Assembly: GCA_934045905.1 (NCBI GenBank)
Contig: OW203771.1
Coordinates: 19,414,069-19,478,068, forward strand
Length of the DNA stretch: 64,000 nucleotides
Source of the DNA: Leuctra nigra
Lineage: Eukaryota > Arthropoda > Insecta > Plecoptera > Leuctridae
Direction: 5' to 3'
The notes beneath the pieces are model-generated. The model was given only the letters and a program-made list of their open reading frames with translations, searched no databases and was not told the origin of the DNA. Position numbers and translations under genes: made by a program. Positions 12,001 through 22,593 of the stretch are shown here, in pieces (the first letter of the stretch is position 1; the number at the start of each line of letters is the position of its first letter).

Positions 12001-15000
12001 TCCTATTACTTCAATTACCATTTTATGTTTTGTCGAGTGTACCTGGTCTATCAATCTGTAATAAATAGAGCCAGTTTTAAATGGTGATGCGCGAATTCGC
12101 GAATTGTTCTGATTGCACTATTTTCTTCTACTAAAATCCATTTCATTGTGTATAGATCCCAAATCTACCATTTTTACATCGCGAAAAAAAACGAAATCCA
12201 ACCCTGATCGCGATATTCAACATTTTCCGCGAAATGACCACGAAATAAAGGTTTTCTATTAAAATTACTGCTTTTATCCCCCTAACAGGTCACACAACAA
12301 CAAACGAAACCAGTTTCTTTCCATGTGCTACTCAATCAACCCCCTCCCCCTCGCCAGACACTTTGCTACCCACCCTCAAAGTGAACCAGACCAGTCTAAC
12401 CAGTTGATGATGCCTCCAGTTTTCCTCCAGTTTTCCCAACCCCCCCCCCCCCCCCCTTCCACCCTCAACCAGTCGCAATTATTCAGAAGGATATTTTGGA
12501 ACAATCACCATTTAAAACTGGCTCTAGTAATAAACCATTTTCAGATGCCCAATTTTGCATACATCCTGTGTCCATAAACCACTCCCAGCCGTCCAGATTG
12601 ATTTGAACGTTTTCAGGTGCGCGGGAATCTGAACGAACACATCGACGACCTGGAGCGCAAGGAAATCGACGCTAGCATGAATCTGAAGGAGAAGCACATG
12701 CGCGAGTACTCGTCGTTACGCAAACGCTTCCGGTGGCAGCCCGCCTTCGAGTGCCACAGACAGCCGATGATGGTCAACATGTATCACAATCATACGCAGG
12801 TAACTCGACGATTCTTGCAACTCTAGGGTCGTGCGATCCGGTGTGGTTTGGTTCAAAAATCGAACTGGATCTTAAGTTTGGGTTCTTGAACCGATAGATT
12901 CGTTTTCCAAATATTTTTCAAATCTTTTTTGAATTTTGCGCCAACTATTGGCTGTTTTTAGAAATCTATGAGGTCGACTAACCAAATTGTTTTAAGATAA
13001 AAGCTATAATAAATATCTGTCTCCCGTTTCCAACACAATGTCGGGTCGGGGGTGGAATTCCACCATCGATAAAAGCTAATTAGTAATTTTAATTTGAAAA
13101 GCTTTCAATACTCTGCTAACTTTTAACCAGTTGATTAGGACTAGGACTGTATTGTCATGGCAACAACCAATGGCATTCCTACTATGACTGTGTGAACTTA
13201 ATTACTGTTTTAGCAGAGTAATGAAAAACTTGACCTAAATAGCAGGATTTAAATTAGTTAATTTAAAGGTACCTAAAAGTTAAGTTTTTCTCTCATTTGT
13301 TTTCAATTTCATAAAATATAGAGAATTTCCAGATATTAGTTAGGTAGTGTAGGTATGTATTTTTTTATGTGCACCCACTTCCAATAGTTCCTGCCGGTTT
13401 CCCATACCAACATGAGGATTTGGTCGGCTTCTTTTGACGCTGACCCTACCTACACTCATAGAAATACTTAGCTGTTTTTCTCCACTTCGTCCCCTTCCAC
13501 ATTCAAACAACTTTTCATGTAATAAGGGTCGAGGGGGAGGAGCCTAAACTAATGTAAATTCACTAAATTACACTAAATTACACTACATTCTGGCGAGGTT
13601 CTGATTCGGAAAAGGTTGGCAAATTTAGATACATTCGGTTCGGGTTCGAATTTCCGGTATTTTATTCAAGTACTTTCACCAAAAGTCCTTGTTAAATAAA
13701 AAATCTTCAGTTTTTCTTAAAATACACCTCAAACAATAACAAATGCAAATACGGAAACAAAAACATGTGTTACGGGATTATTTTAAAAGATATCATGAAA
13801 AATAATCTTGAAATTTCCCATAAGCTGACATGGATGGATGTAAACCATGACGGATCATCTGCAGTAATTGAAATATAAAATACACATTACAAATTTTGTG
13901 TTTATTTTAAAGCGCGTATTTTTTTGATAATTTTAACCATTTTCAAATGTTGTGTTACGTGATTAAATAAAGAGATAGTCTGTAAAAACAGCCTGGTTTC
14001 GCCTGTTTTTATTAGTAACAGCTGAAATCAAGTTGAGTACTTATTTCTTACTGCATGAAATGTTTTAAAATACCTAATAGCAATTTCTTTATAAAATATC
14101 ATATTTCTATATTCATGCTTTGCACGTGACGTCATCTCATTGTTGCGCGGCCATTTTGGGGATACATGTCAGAACGGCTGTCAATCTGTTGTTCAGTACT
14201 TTTTGATATTATTTATGGTTTACCTGTGTAATTGTAAGCTGCAGAAGAAGTTCTTATAGGTATAAAACCACTTATTTACAAACTATCTTTGACTATAACC
14301 GATAATAATTAGTTTAAATCGAATTGACAGCTATCACCAATATGGCCGAAAATATACTTTTTTACATTGTTGATGTAAAACAAAAGACGCACGTGCAAAG
14401 CATGAATTGAAATAGTATAAAATATATCAACAAAGTAAAATATATCTGTCTTAAGTATATGTATTTAATTGATTTGTAAATCATACATCAAGTAACTACT
14501 TGAATTACGTGGACTTTTAGAGCCTCTACGTTAAGTTCATAATATTTATGTGTGCAGCCACGGACACAATATCTTCACAGTTTTTCCATAAATATAAGAT
14601 AGAATGGTGAACTGCATATACCTTTACTGTCTTATTCAGTAAGCTTGGCTTGGTTCTGGCAGCCCCATCATCTCTTTATGATCTCAAAAAATAAACAAAT
14701 ATATACATGTCAACAATCAGTGTTCACCACCAACTTCAATCATGTGCGGTAAAACCGGTGGATGCGGTAGCGGTGACGTGAATTGCGTTTGTGTGTTCAG
14801 AACTTGGTGAGTCTGCAGCAGCACTTTGATCAACAACGACAGGAGCTGTACAGACAGCTGGATCCGGAGAATCTGCGCATCACGGAGTCAGTGAACCACA
14901 TGATATCGCTGCAGTCGTTGTACAACGGTAAGACACTCTCGCAACATTGTTGAGCGAGCGACACCTTTTGGCTTTTTTGGCACGGACATGTTTTTTTCTG

Positions 15001-16011
15001 CTATTATCTAATACACAGGTTGACGGTGTGACCGATCGATCTGAAATTTTGCACACATGTGAAGATCGCCTTTTCTGTTTGCAGACCCTAATATTTTTGA
15101 AATCTGTTCATTGGTTAAAATTTAAATAAATATCTCTTGATAGGCTGAAAAATGAAAATGGTCTTTGATAAATCTCTATTTAAAAAATCTCAATTTTTTT
15201 AATTTTTTTTGTAAAAATTCTTTGATTGGTTAAAAATGTTCCGATATAGAATTTTGCATTGTGATCAAGACCAACAACATCATCTCATATTTTATACATT
15301 TTAAGCCCAATTGGTAAAGTATTTACTAACTTGTTGCCATTTTCAGAGTTTTGAAAGAGCTGTCAAAATAGATTTATGGAAAAGTAGGTACCTAAATCGC
15401 GGCACATGGATCTGTGTTATTCAATTCTTTCAGAACCAGAGTGTATGGATATTGAAAAGGTGCAAAGAAAATGAGAAATGGTGTAGCATTATTATTTGAT
15501 TGCGTAGATCCATGTAGATCTAATGGTTGCACAGTGGTGCTCGGCCCGCTCATCAACGGGTCACACTGAGCACTTTCCTAGCAGGCGCGTAGGAAGGGGG
15601 GGTTGGGGGGGGGATTATCCCCCCCTCCCCACTTGAGCAGGCTGACCCGCCATTCACCATGCAAAATTACGTTTTGTGCCCAAAAATCACTTAAAATTTT
15701 TTTAAATTCTAAAAAAATGCCCTGCGGGGCAAAAATTTGAGGGTTTATAGCTTCAGTTTGTGCATTTTAAAGCCCCAGAATCACTTTTAATTGGTTTAAA
15801 TTCTAAAAAACGCCCTGCGGGGCTAAAACCCCCTTCCGGGTGTCGCAATCTCCCCCCATGATGAAAGTCGTAATGAGGTTTCCATCGGTTTTGTTTTGTT
15901 TCAGATGCTAATGAATGGAGAGGGCAAACAAACTTCATGGCCAATGAAGAAGTAAACGAGGTTGTAGAATCTCTCAACTACTATAGTCTGTTTAACCATT
16001 ATTACAACTGA
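5899..16011 (+). CDS. Gene B: uncharacterised 190-aa protein, four exons
   Basis: Four exons join in compatible phases: 5899-6054, 12617-12799, 14801-14927 and 15905-16011. Together they make 573 nt, or 190 codons plus TGA. Exon 1 begins with ATG at 5899 and encodes a basic segment (GIKRLLD and PAKRAK) that looks like a nuclear localisation signal. Exons 2-4 are largely charged and probably helical (DDLERKEIDASMNLKEKHM, SLQQHFDQQRQELYRQLD) and end in an aromatic tail, LNYYSLFNHYYN. Donors and acceptors are canonical: AAA/GTGAGT, CAG/GTAACT and ACG/GTAAGA, with TTTTCAG, GTGTTCAG and TTTGTTTCAG. The protein family is not recognised. A nuclear or scaffolding role is inference from composition. 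Intron 1 (6.6 kb) is dominated by transposable elements. Confidence 0.7.
6384..6559. mobile_element. TA-flanked MITE, first of a train of three
   Basis: The inverted ends are CAGTCGGGGCGCCGAATG and its partner CGGCGCCCCGATTG, with TA on each side. A second internal inverted pair contains AGGCCGAGAAAGAC. Confidence 0.8.
6566..6776. mobile_element. TA-flanked MITE, second of a train of three
   Basis: The inverted ends are CACTCCCCCAAATAATAAAC and its complement, with TA flanks at 6564 and 6777. Internal phrases (TTATTATCAATGAAATCAGAGCTCACC and GATGATGCCATCAAACC, given here in parts) are shared with the element at 22041-22266. Confidence 0.8.
6779..8493. mobile_element. Long-TIR DNA element, TA-flanked
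   Basis: Inverted repeats of about 135 bp (about 6779-6913 and 8362-8493) begin CAGCCAACGCATAAAGTCC, with TA on both sides. The length would fit a Tc1/mariner transposon, but the interior has no transposase-sized ORF. It is therefore non-autonomous or dead. Confidence 0.8.
8610..8835. mobile_element. MITE with about 50-bp inverted ends
   Basis: The inverted arms share the phrase TTAGGGTTATCACTTGG and flank an AT-rich centre. Boundaries are approximate. Confidence 0.6.
9099..9359. mobile_element. hAT-like element, diverged copy
   Basis: The ends CAGTGGTTAATTTG and CAAATTAGCCACTC match the ends of the element at 18319-18666. The internal GGACCC and CCCGGGAAAATTTTGAATTTC patches are also shared. 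The flanking 8-mers ACTATGTT and ATTATGTC are an imperfect target duplication. Confidence 0.65.
9551..10092 (-). repeat. Interspersed repeat family R1, subtype b
   Basis: It opens with CTAGGAAAACGCTCTGAG and GATGAGCGAGCACGG, the R1 end in reverse. The remaining sequence is closely repeated at about 43831-44360. Its left part overlaps the gene-poor interior of gene B intron 1. Confidence 0.65.
10087..10317 (-). pseudogene. Short basic ORF, probable transposon-protein remnant
   Basis: A 76-codon ATG-initiated frame encodes a highly basic peptide. It carries KRLRE, SKRLKQ and an ETPDQTAARR segment. Repeats of the ETPEQRAARR type are known from replication-type (Helitron-like) and other large transposon proteins of invertebrates, so a fragment of such a protein is likely. 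The frame ends where R1 repeat sequence begins, which suggests truncation by insertion. A perfect small hairpin, CAATACCCGCT/AGCGGGTATTG, sits at 10094-10123 within its 3' end. Confidence 0.4.
11150..11636 (-). repeat. Interspersed repeat family R1, copy 3
   Basis: This is a reverse-oriented R1 copy with GAGTCGCTCGCTTCGCTCGC at its right end. An A-tract of about 27 bp at about 11554-11580 precedes CAGAGGTCCGTGC. Confidence 0.7.
12440..12456 (+). repeat. Poly-C tract
   Basis: A run of 17 C residues lies in a C-rich patch about 160 bp upstream of gene B exon 2. Confidence 0.9.
12617..12799 (+). CDS. Gene B exon 2
   Basis: There are 61 codons, phase 0 at both ends, between TTTTCAG and CAG/GTAACT. 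The exon encodes a charged helical region ending MYHNHTQ. Confidence 0.75.
13111..13218. mobile_element. Short TA-flanked MITE
   Basis: The inverted ends CTCTGCTAAC and TTTTAGCAGAG are flanked by TA. The interior ATGACTGTGTGAACTTAATTACTG phrase (in parts) resembles the partial element at the right window edge. Confidence 0.6.
14111..14407. mobile_element. MITE in gene B intron 2
   Basis: The perfect inverted ends are ATTCATGCTTTGCACGTG and CACGTGCAAAGCATGAAT. The interior carries matching GGCCATTTTGG and ATATGGCCGAAAAT patches. Confidence 0.7.
14801..14927 (+). CDS. Gene B exon 3
   Basis: The exon runs from GTGTTCAG to ACG/GTAAGA, entering in phase 0 and leaving in phase 1. It encodes the Gln-rich segment SLQQHFDQQRQELYRQLD. 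Confidence 0.75.
14947..15588 (+). repeat. Interspersed repeat family R1, copy 4
   Basis: The copy begins TTGAGCGAGCGACACC only 20 bp after gene B exon 3 and ends with GAGCACTTTCCTAG. It fills most of intron 3. Confidence 0.7.
15589..15860. repeat. G/C-run repeat family R2
   Basis: The copy starts CAGGCGCGTAGGAAGGGG and contains twice the CGCCCTGCGGGGC-type palindrome with AATTCTAAAAAA. Relatives occur at about 44745-44905 and 60120-60490. It directly abuts an R1 end, as the relative near 44745 also does. Confidence 0.55.
15905..16011 (+). CDS. Gene B exon 4 (terminal)
   Basis: It is entered in phase 1 after TTTGTTTCAG, giving a split Asp codon, and reads 35 further codons to TGA at 16009-16011. 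The tail is rich in N and Y. Confidence 0.75.
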
Positions 16012-17142
16012 AAAGACTGGGCTGTGATTTTTAGTGGGGTGATACTCCGTTCTGCAGACCCACCAAAAAACATTGTTTCAAGGAAATATGCTTAATACAC
16101 TGATTTTGTTATGGATAGGTGTTTATTAATAGCAATTTATGGTTATGCAATAGACCAAAACAAATGACTAGCGCTCTCATCCAGTAATAAAACCTACCTC
16201 TCAGGGTCGGAACGGAATCAGTGTGACCTCCGCTATTACTCCTTGCTCTTCAGATTTAGTAATTTTGGAAATATCATGGTATATGGTGTTATTCTTGCTC
16301 TCAAATATTAGCTACCTAACTGTTGCAGAACAAAGTGCAACAATTCTCAAGGTTTTTGATATCATTTTCGAATATAATCTCTTGTTAACGGAAATGTTTC
16401 CTCGCTTAGCCGTCACACGGATGGCCTTGAGTTTGTGCGATTGCTCAATATCTTTTTTGGTCTATTGTATTGAGCTTGTTTACTTTAAAAAAAAATTATG
16501 GGTCAGTAATCAGTAGATTATCAGTCGATACAAAGGTAGAACCTAGTAGTAACAAGGTACTGTACTAATAGAGTAATAACTTACATAATTATTACCATGT
16601 GTGGCAGAAGTGTGTGCCACGCAAACTCTTCCATTCCTACTCTCGAGATTTCTATTACCAACAATTAGCTAAGGAACATACATTTATTTAGTTTGTATAA
16701 TTTCAAAATGTAATTACACTCACAATGTGCCAATACTAACGTAAGTTGGGAGTCAAAGCAAAGAAGACGGTAACAAAATATAATGTAATCCTAATTTTAA
16801 TACCGATGGCGATGTAAAACTATTTTTCTGAATTATCTTTGTGTTCAGAGGTCAATTTCATAGCTACTCAAGTTTTCTTGAAGATTTTGTAGAACTTACT
16901 GTTTTTACTGACATTAATTCAGTAGGTTTTGTACATAGAATATGTATTTATTTTTCAAAAGAAAAATAGTATTGCAATGGGAATCAAATTGTTTTGTTTA
17001 TGTAGCTTTTAGTTCAGGTTTATTATTCATGAAAGTGGATGTAGTGGGTCTTTGGCTAGATTCATCCTTCACTACTCCCTATGGATGATTGTGTAGAGAA
17101 TGTGAGCAATGCAAGCATTGGAAAGGGAGAGGATGGAACTGG
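16012..17142. other. Intergenic stretch
   Basis: A 97-codon frame at 16223-16516 begins with GTG and has no splice or homology support, so it is not called. No repeat was recognised. Confidence 0.4.
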
Positions 17143-17252
17143 GGCCCTATTCTATATCTTTTTTTGATCTCGTCGTGGCCGCCTTCGTTTCACTGCCATT
17201 AAGATAGCATAACGCCGAGACGAGATCAAAACGAGATATAGAATAGGGTCCC
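17143..17252. mobile_element. Short palindromic MITE
   Basis: The inverted ends are GGGCCCTATTCTATATCT and its partner AGATATAGAATAGGGTCCC, continuing through GATCTCGTC/GACGAGATC. Confidence 0.65.
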
Positions 17253-17520
17253 TGGACAATGACTCATCACTATCCACTTCAAATTGTTGTGATATCACCA
17301 GGGATTTTACTATTCAATTTAGATTTGATAACTATTTTTGTAGACCGGGTTGAAATTAACATAGAATTATAGTTGACAAATGAAACTTGACAATTAATAA
17401 GATGATTTGCTAATCGTCCATGTGCGGGTAGGGCTGAATAGGTATGTTATTGTATTTGTATTTTGTAATCAATAAAAAAATGTAATAAAAAAGTTTGGTT
17501 TCCAACTCATATAGTATGTA

Positions 17521-17731
17521 CACTCGGCCAAACAAAAATTGAAGGTTGACCAAATTTGAATGACTGCTGGTCATGTCCCATAACCAATCAAAGCTTGTTA
17601 TTATCAGTGAAATGTGAGGTCACCTACTAGAGTGAGACAATGAGATCGCTTCGACTGACTTCTGATGGTGCGATCTTACATTTATCAGCCTATCAGATTT
17701 ATTGGACGTTCAATTTTTGTTTGGCCAAGTG
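17521..17731. mobile_element. TA-flanked MITE, CACTC...GAGTG family
   Basis: The inverted ends CACTCGGCCAAACAAAAATT and AATTTTTGTTTGGCCAAGTG have TA on both sides. The interior shares TTATTATCAGTGAAATGTGAG-like phrases (in parts) with the elements at 6566 and 22041. Confidence 0.75.
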
Positions 17732-17829
17732 TACCTAGGTAGGGTCAACTCCAAGTTTCAGCTCTCTATGTTCAATGGTTATTAAGTTGGAGCTGTTGAT
17801 GTAAATCGTAATTTATCCGTTTGGATCGT

Positions 17830-18745
17830 CCTGGGGCCTCATTCACAAAGCACGGATAGCTTGGGTTATCTCCGATTAGCGCTGACCTTGAGAAAATCCG
17901 ATTCACGACCTAACATTCACTAACCCCGCTACGGAGTAGTTTTAGAGCGGTTTATTGGGGGTTTGTAGGTTAAAAGCGACGGACTCTCACAACTCATGCA
18001 TTATTTTGATGATTTATATTTTCATAGTTCTTGAACTCTTTATGGAACATATTAGAGCATGTGTACTGTGTTTTTACGTGTTCTTATAATGATTTTACAG
18101 TTTAAAACATTAGTTTACTCGTAAATTAGATACCGGAAGTAGCTTCAAATTATGTGACAGAAATATTTCGACGACTTCCGTAACTTTGTGAAAACAATAC
18201 ACGTCATTGCGGGAAAGTAAATAATTTCAAATTGTACGTTTCTGATTGGCTAATGAACTTTAACACAAGGGCGGAGCCTAGTTGTTTTGTGAATACGATT
18301 TTCCATCTTGTGTTAGTGCAGTGGTTAATTTGGGGGCGGACGCGTCCCCCCACTCTTTTTTCAGGGTGGACGCCGGCCGCCCACTTACTTTTCATATTTA
18401 TATGAAAAATAAGTCAATTTTAATAGAATTTTCACTTTAAAGAGAATTTTTACTTTAAGAAAAATTCTCTTAAAATTGTGTACAAATCGCGTAGAGAGGC
18501 ACCAAATTTAGTCCTGAAATTCAAAAATTTTCCCGGGGCTATGCGCCCCGGACCCGCGTGGTGTTGGGGGGCCCTCCCCCCAAACCCCCCATTGTTTTCA
18601 TAAGCAAGTTTGTTTCCTGGCATCGCCGAGCGTCCGCCCACTTATTATTTTACAAATTAACCACTGTGTTAGTGGCGATTAGAGGCAGGATAAGGTAATC
18701 CGGAATAGCACCGATTATCAAAAAGTTTCGTGAATGACCCCCCTG
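17830..18745. mobile_element. TIR element interrupted by a hAT insertion
   Basis: The ends GGGGCCTCATTCACAAAG and TCGTGAATGACCCCCC are inverted, with internal agreement around CCGATTAGCG/CGATTAGAGG. The hAT-like element at 18319-18666 is nested inside, so this is the older insertion. Confidence 0.6.
18319..18666. mobile_element. hAT-like non-autonomous element with 8-bp target duplication
   Basis: The perfect ends are CAGTGGTTAATTTG and CAAATTAACCACTG. They are flanked by identical 8-mers TGTTAGTG at 18311-18318 and 18667-18674, the length diagnostic of hAT transposition. The interior is GC-rich and has no transposase. Confidence 0.85.
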
Positions 18746-19370
18746 GATAATTTTTTGACTTTGCAAAATGAATTGATTCGTTTAACGTAGGTCTCTCTAC
18801 TAACATCTCTCTATATTTATTATTTGCCATAAAATTAAAATCTCCTACCCCCTCTAGAACAATTATTGTGGTCTAGTAGCCTTTAGGTACCTACTCACAA
18901 ATGTAAATGTTACAAAGATAGGTCATACCTGTGAATTTACCTATTTGGGATAATGTCGGCTTAGTAATACTATAGTTAATCATTTTGATATGTAATCGAA
19001 TTTTTTTTTAAATTACTTAAAAAATAGACCACTAATAAATAAATTAAAAATTAAATGGTCGGTAGTACCTCAGCAGAAGGAAGGTATAACAAAGTTGTAA
19101 AAAAAATGAAATGTGCATAATTTTATAAAATTTATTACAGATCAACATTCGCTGTTAGTATTATAGGTAGGTACCGTACTTACCTAGGTACTATATGTTT
19201 GGGTTAAAAATCTAGGAGGTAGTACAATTACCTACTCATATTTAAAACCTATTTAAGGTCAAATAAATAAAACCATATATTTAAGTATGTCTAGTACTTG
19301 GTAGGTAGGTGCACATGAGAAGCAAACAATTGCAACGGTCGATGCCCACAATATCCATTCGTGATTCCTA
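18746..19370. other. AT-rich region downstream of ELP5
   Basis: This is the 3' side of the minus-strand ELP5 gene. A TTTATT at about 19131 on the plus strand (AATAAA on the minus strand) is a candidate polyadenylation signal. Otherwise there are AGGTAGGTACC runs only. Confidence 0.4.
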
Positions 19371-20231
19371 TCACACATCCAGGTCATCATCGGGGTCTTC
19401 TTCGTCCCAATCATCGGCTTCGTCTAACTCGTAAAACACTTTGCCACCAGCCGCCGCACTGCTCTCCGCTTCTGGCCGGAGATACGGAAGAACCAGTTTA
19501 TTTCTTGCAACTTTTTCACTCTCGCCCAAGTCCATTTTAAAGGTCGTTATATCTTTTGGAACTTGTAAAACAACAGGCTTGAAATCTTTTATCTTCTTCT
19601 TGGTGATCGTTTCATACACAGTCAAATCGTTTTGAGAGTCCACGGAAAATTCTTCGTATGATCTTATAATTTTACCACCCTTCTTTACGTGTACAGACTC
19701 GGCAATGGTATTATTCGGATTTTCTGACGGTAATAGTTGAAAACGTGTAGCGAAAAGATGCTGTAATGTTATCAGTGTCCCAACGCTGTCGGGTAACAGA
19801 TCCTCGTGTACCAAGCAAATCAATGTGGCACCGGATTCGATCATTGAATGCAACTGTCGATACGTTTTAGGTAGTCCGATCCTTAAAATCAAATTTGAAA
19901 GAGAATAAACTATAACAATGTTCTTAACTGATGTTGTCACAACAACGCTCGATAACTCCGTGCCTTCTTCGACTGTGGACCTTCCATTCCAGCCGCGACA
20001 GTCTGTGCAATGATCATAGAAAATCACGCCATCCAAACTGAACCCTGATTTCAACTGCTTTTTAATTGAATTAGGAGAATGTTCAAAGCAGAGAATATGA
20101 GTTGTTGATTGATTATTAGCCCCTTTCTCTTGAATGAATGTTCGCAATAAGCTAGCCCCGCTGCAGGAAAGAGAATCTTGTATCAGTATTGAAGAACTCG
20201 CTTCAATGCCTTTCAAAACGTTATTCAACAT
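19371..20231 (-). CDS. ELP5: Elongator complex protein 5
   Basis: This single-exon gene encodes 286 residues. ELP5 is part of the Elp4-5-6 RecA-like ring of Elongator, which supports tRNA wobble-uridine modification. The start is the ATG at 20229-20231 (MLNNVLKG), which aligns with the short MLD-type N-terminus of known ELP5. Upstream codons in the frame lack ATG. The RecA-like fold is suggested by the N-terminal ILIQDSLSCSGASLLRTFI strand-helix and the hydrophobic IVIVYSLSNLIL segment. The C-terminus has the family hallmarks: ARNKLVLPY, GGKVFYELDEADD and the very acidic end DEEDPDDDLDV. Like other ELP5 proteins it lacks a Walker A motif. It lies tail-to-tail with gene B and head-to-head with the sphingomyelinase gene, 2.3 kb away. 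Confidence 0.9.
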   Translation of the reverse strand: MLNNVLKGIEASSSILIQDSLSCSGASLLRTFIQEKGANNQSTTHILCFEHSPNSIKKQLKSGFSLDGVIFYDHCTDCRGWNGRSTVEEGTELSSVVVTTSVKNIVIVYSLSNLILRIGLPKTYRQLHSMIESGATLICLVHEDLLPDSVGTLITLQHLFATRFQLLPSENPNNTIAESVHVKKGGKIIRSYEEFSVDSQNDLTVYETITKKKIKDFKPVVLQVPKDITTFKMDLGESEKVARNKLVLPYLRPEAESSAAAGGKVFYELDEADDWDEEDPDDDLDV

Positions 20232-20307
20232 TGTCAGGCTAATACGTTTATGAATACACACACTCGTAAATAATTTAATAGCGGTATAAGACGAATAATT
20301 GTAAAAA

Positions 20308-20345
20308 GATGCGACACACAGTAACAAATAGAAGAAATACAAAAG
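20308..20345 (-). other. ELP5 5' leader segment duplicated upstream
   Basis: About 31 bp of the leader (GCGACACACAGTAACAAATAG and the following AAATACAAAAG) recur nearly unchanged at about 21117-21148, some 800 bp further upstream on the same strand. Confidence 0.7.
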
Positions 20346-21592
20346 AGCGAGGTACGCTTGTTGTCGGATATCTAACCTAACTTTACGTCACCACACAAAG
20401 AACCAAAGATGTCACCGAGGGCACTAGGTGCGTGAAGGAAGAAGCAATTCTTTGTTACTTATATTCACAGGAGATTCACACGGAGGAGACGTTCAGATAA
20501 AATTTGTACAACTCAATAATATGATTCCCTTATCGCTTATCCTTTTAAACAAGATTGAAATCCAACACCATATTATTCACAACAATCATCTATGCATTTC
20601 AAGACCTAGTGTAATAATTGTTCACGTATGGCAATTGAAATTTCATAATTTGCGAAAATTCAAAAATGGTAATTTTAAAACCATTTGAGACACTGTTCGT
20701 GAATATCAAGATCACAGATCATGAAGATAATATTGCTTTGCTACCTATTTGATTCTCGGGGCAAATTATATTTTTGAGTTTTCAGTACCGACTAGTGAGC
20801 ACAGTTGTACGTACATCATAATCAAGTACCTACTGCTATTATCTACTATTATTATTTAATTGTGAAAGTATAATTAATTAATATCTCAATGATTAGGTAC
20901 TACTTGTTTGCAGATTGTCATTATCCTTATCAAATCAATGACAAATACTTGAATCAAGTGGATGAGATTGATGGCAATCACTTATAAACACCAGGTGTAC
21001 ATGTTTCATAAAATTCATAAGAAACTAAAAGAAAATTGATTACCAATTTTGAAATAGGCCATCTACAAAGCTCATCCATCAGTAGAATGTGCCTAAATCG
21101 ATTAAGTATAAAATTGCGACACACAGTAACAAATAGAAAAAATACAAAAGTACATTCACAAGTGTTTGATCTGGAGTGGCTTTACAAAATCAAAGAATGT
21201 CTGCCCAAATATTAAAAACTGTATATAGAAAATATGCGTGAATCAAAAGAAATAATTGACCTTTAAATAAATGCAAAATGTTGGGTTTTCATAAATGTCA
21301 TTACTTGACATAATATTCAATAAAAATTTTGTTTTATATTGCATTTATTTTATTTACGTTAGAACACTTTAAGTACATGTGGTTTTATAATTTGATATGA
21401 GCAAACATATCAAGATTTGAACTTCTGATTTCCGGGATCTCATTTCTATGCCGTTTCCTTCCTTCCTTTAAGGAATATATTTCGTAGAAGGTAGTCAGAA
21501 GGAAATTGTCGGGAAGATTCCCTAAGAGACTCCTTCCAACCGTCCATCCTTACCTATTCATCATCGCCATCAATAGGTAGGAGTCGGCTGTA

Positions 21593-21895
21593 CTAAAAGG
21601 TAAACATTGGGGATAATATTTCCTAAATGTCGTATTTCCTAAGTTTACTAATTTTGAACCAATAAAATTATAAAAAATGTGAAATCTAATTCGAGAAATC
21701 GTGGAAAATCTGAACTATTGGAGAAATTTAAGATTTTCGACGAGTTGGGCACAAATATTGTTTTTATTATTGTGTTTATATGCTAACGTCGGCACAAAAG
21801 TTAGCAACCATATTAGTTTTCACATTTTTCATAATTTGAATGGCTCAAAGTTATAGCGATATTTAGGAAATATTATTCCCAATGTTTACCTTTAG
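21593..21895. mobile_element. TA-flanked MITE
   Basis: The inverted arms begin CTAAAAGGTAAACATTGGGG and include ATATTTCCTAAAT, with TA flanks at 21591 and 21896. The interior is AT-rich and non-coding. Confidence 0.8.
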
Positions 21896-22040
21896 TATCA
21901 AGTCGCCCTTTCTTGTTGCATATAACATTGTGATAATTTACACCGTTTTTTTAAACACATCATTTTATTACAGTCACAGTATACATGAAAGAATGTTTGA
22001 AATTGACCCTGACATTTGTGCCAAACTCAGTATAGGTGTA

Positions 22041-22266
22041 CACTCAAACCAATAAAAATCGGTACTCGAAAAGAAAAGGATTGGCTGATTAAGGTTTGAT
22101 GGCATCATCCCTTGGAGGCTGTGAAAACGCATACCTCTAGGTATCTAGGTACCTCTAGTAGGTGAGCTCTTATTTCATTAATAATAACAATGATTGATTG
22201 TGAAGGAACCTTACCAGCAGCCAATCCTTTTCTTTTTTCGAGTACCAATTTTTATTGGTTTGAGTG
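22041..22266. mobile_element. TA-flanked MITE, CACTC...GAGTG family
   Basis: Inverted arms of about 50 bp begin CACTCAAACCAATAAAAATC, with TA on both sides. The GATGGCATCATCCC and TCATTAATAATAACAATGATTG phrases (in parts) link it to the element at 6566-6776. Confidence 0.8.
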
Positions 22267-22526
22267 TACCTAAAACTCAATATTTAGGAAATATTTGTTT
22301 ACAACATTTTTAGAGATTGATTACCGTACTGTTTCAGTATTAAAATGTTTTCCAATAAGAAGAAATTCATTTCAGCTAAAACTCGACTTAATCGTTCCAA
22401 TAAAAGAAATTTTAAATCGACTTGCGTCAAGCTACTGATAAGACGAATCGGAATAACCTGAGTATCAAATCTATTATTCATTATGTTTCACCTTGATGTC
22501 CGTCAGTTGCTTGACTGGTTCTGATA

Positions 22527-22593
22527 ATGCAACGCCTAGTGTGGATCGTGGTCCTCATTGCGGGCCTGGCGTCTAGCGCTAGTCGAGATGACA
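22527..22593 (+). CDS. Sphingomyelinase exon 1 (signal peptide)
   Basis: ATG plus 22 codons encode the hydrophobic signal peptide MQRLVWIVVLIAGLASSAS and RDD. The donor is ACA/GTAAGT, phase 1. Confidence 0.85.

Noticed and set aside
16223..16516. A 97-codon hydrophobic frame after gene B
   Set aside because: It starts with GTG, with no splice sites, promoter or recognisable family.
20232..20342. Extending ELP5 N-terminally to 20342
   Set aside because: The upstream codon is TTG, and known ELP5 proteins begin near the MLNNVLKG position. The extra residues look like translated leader.
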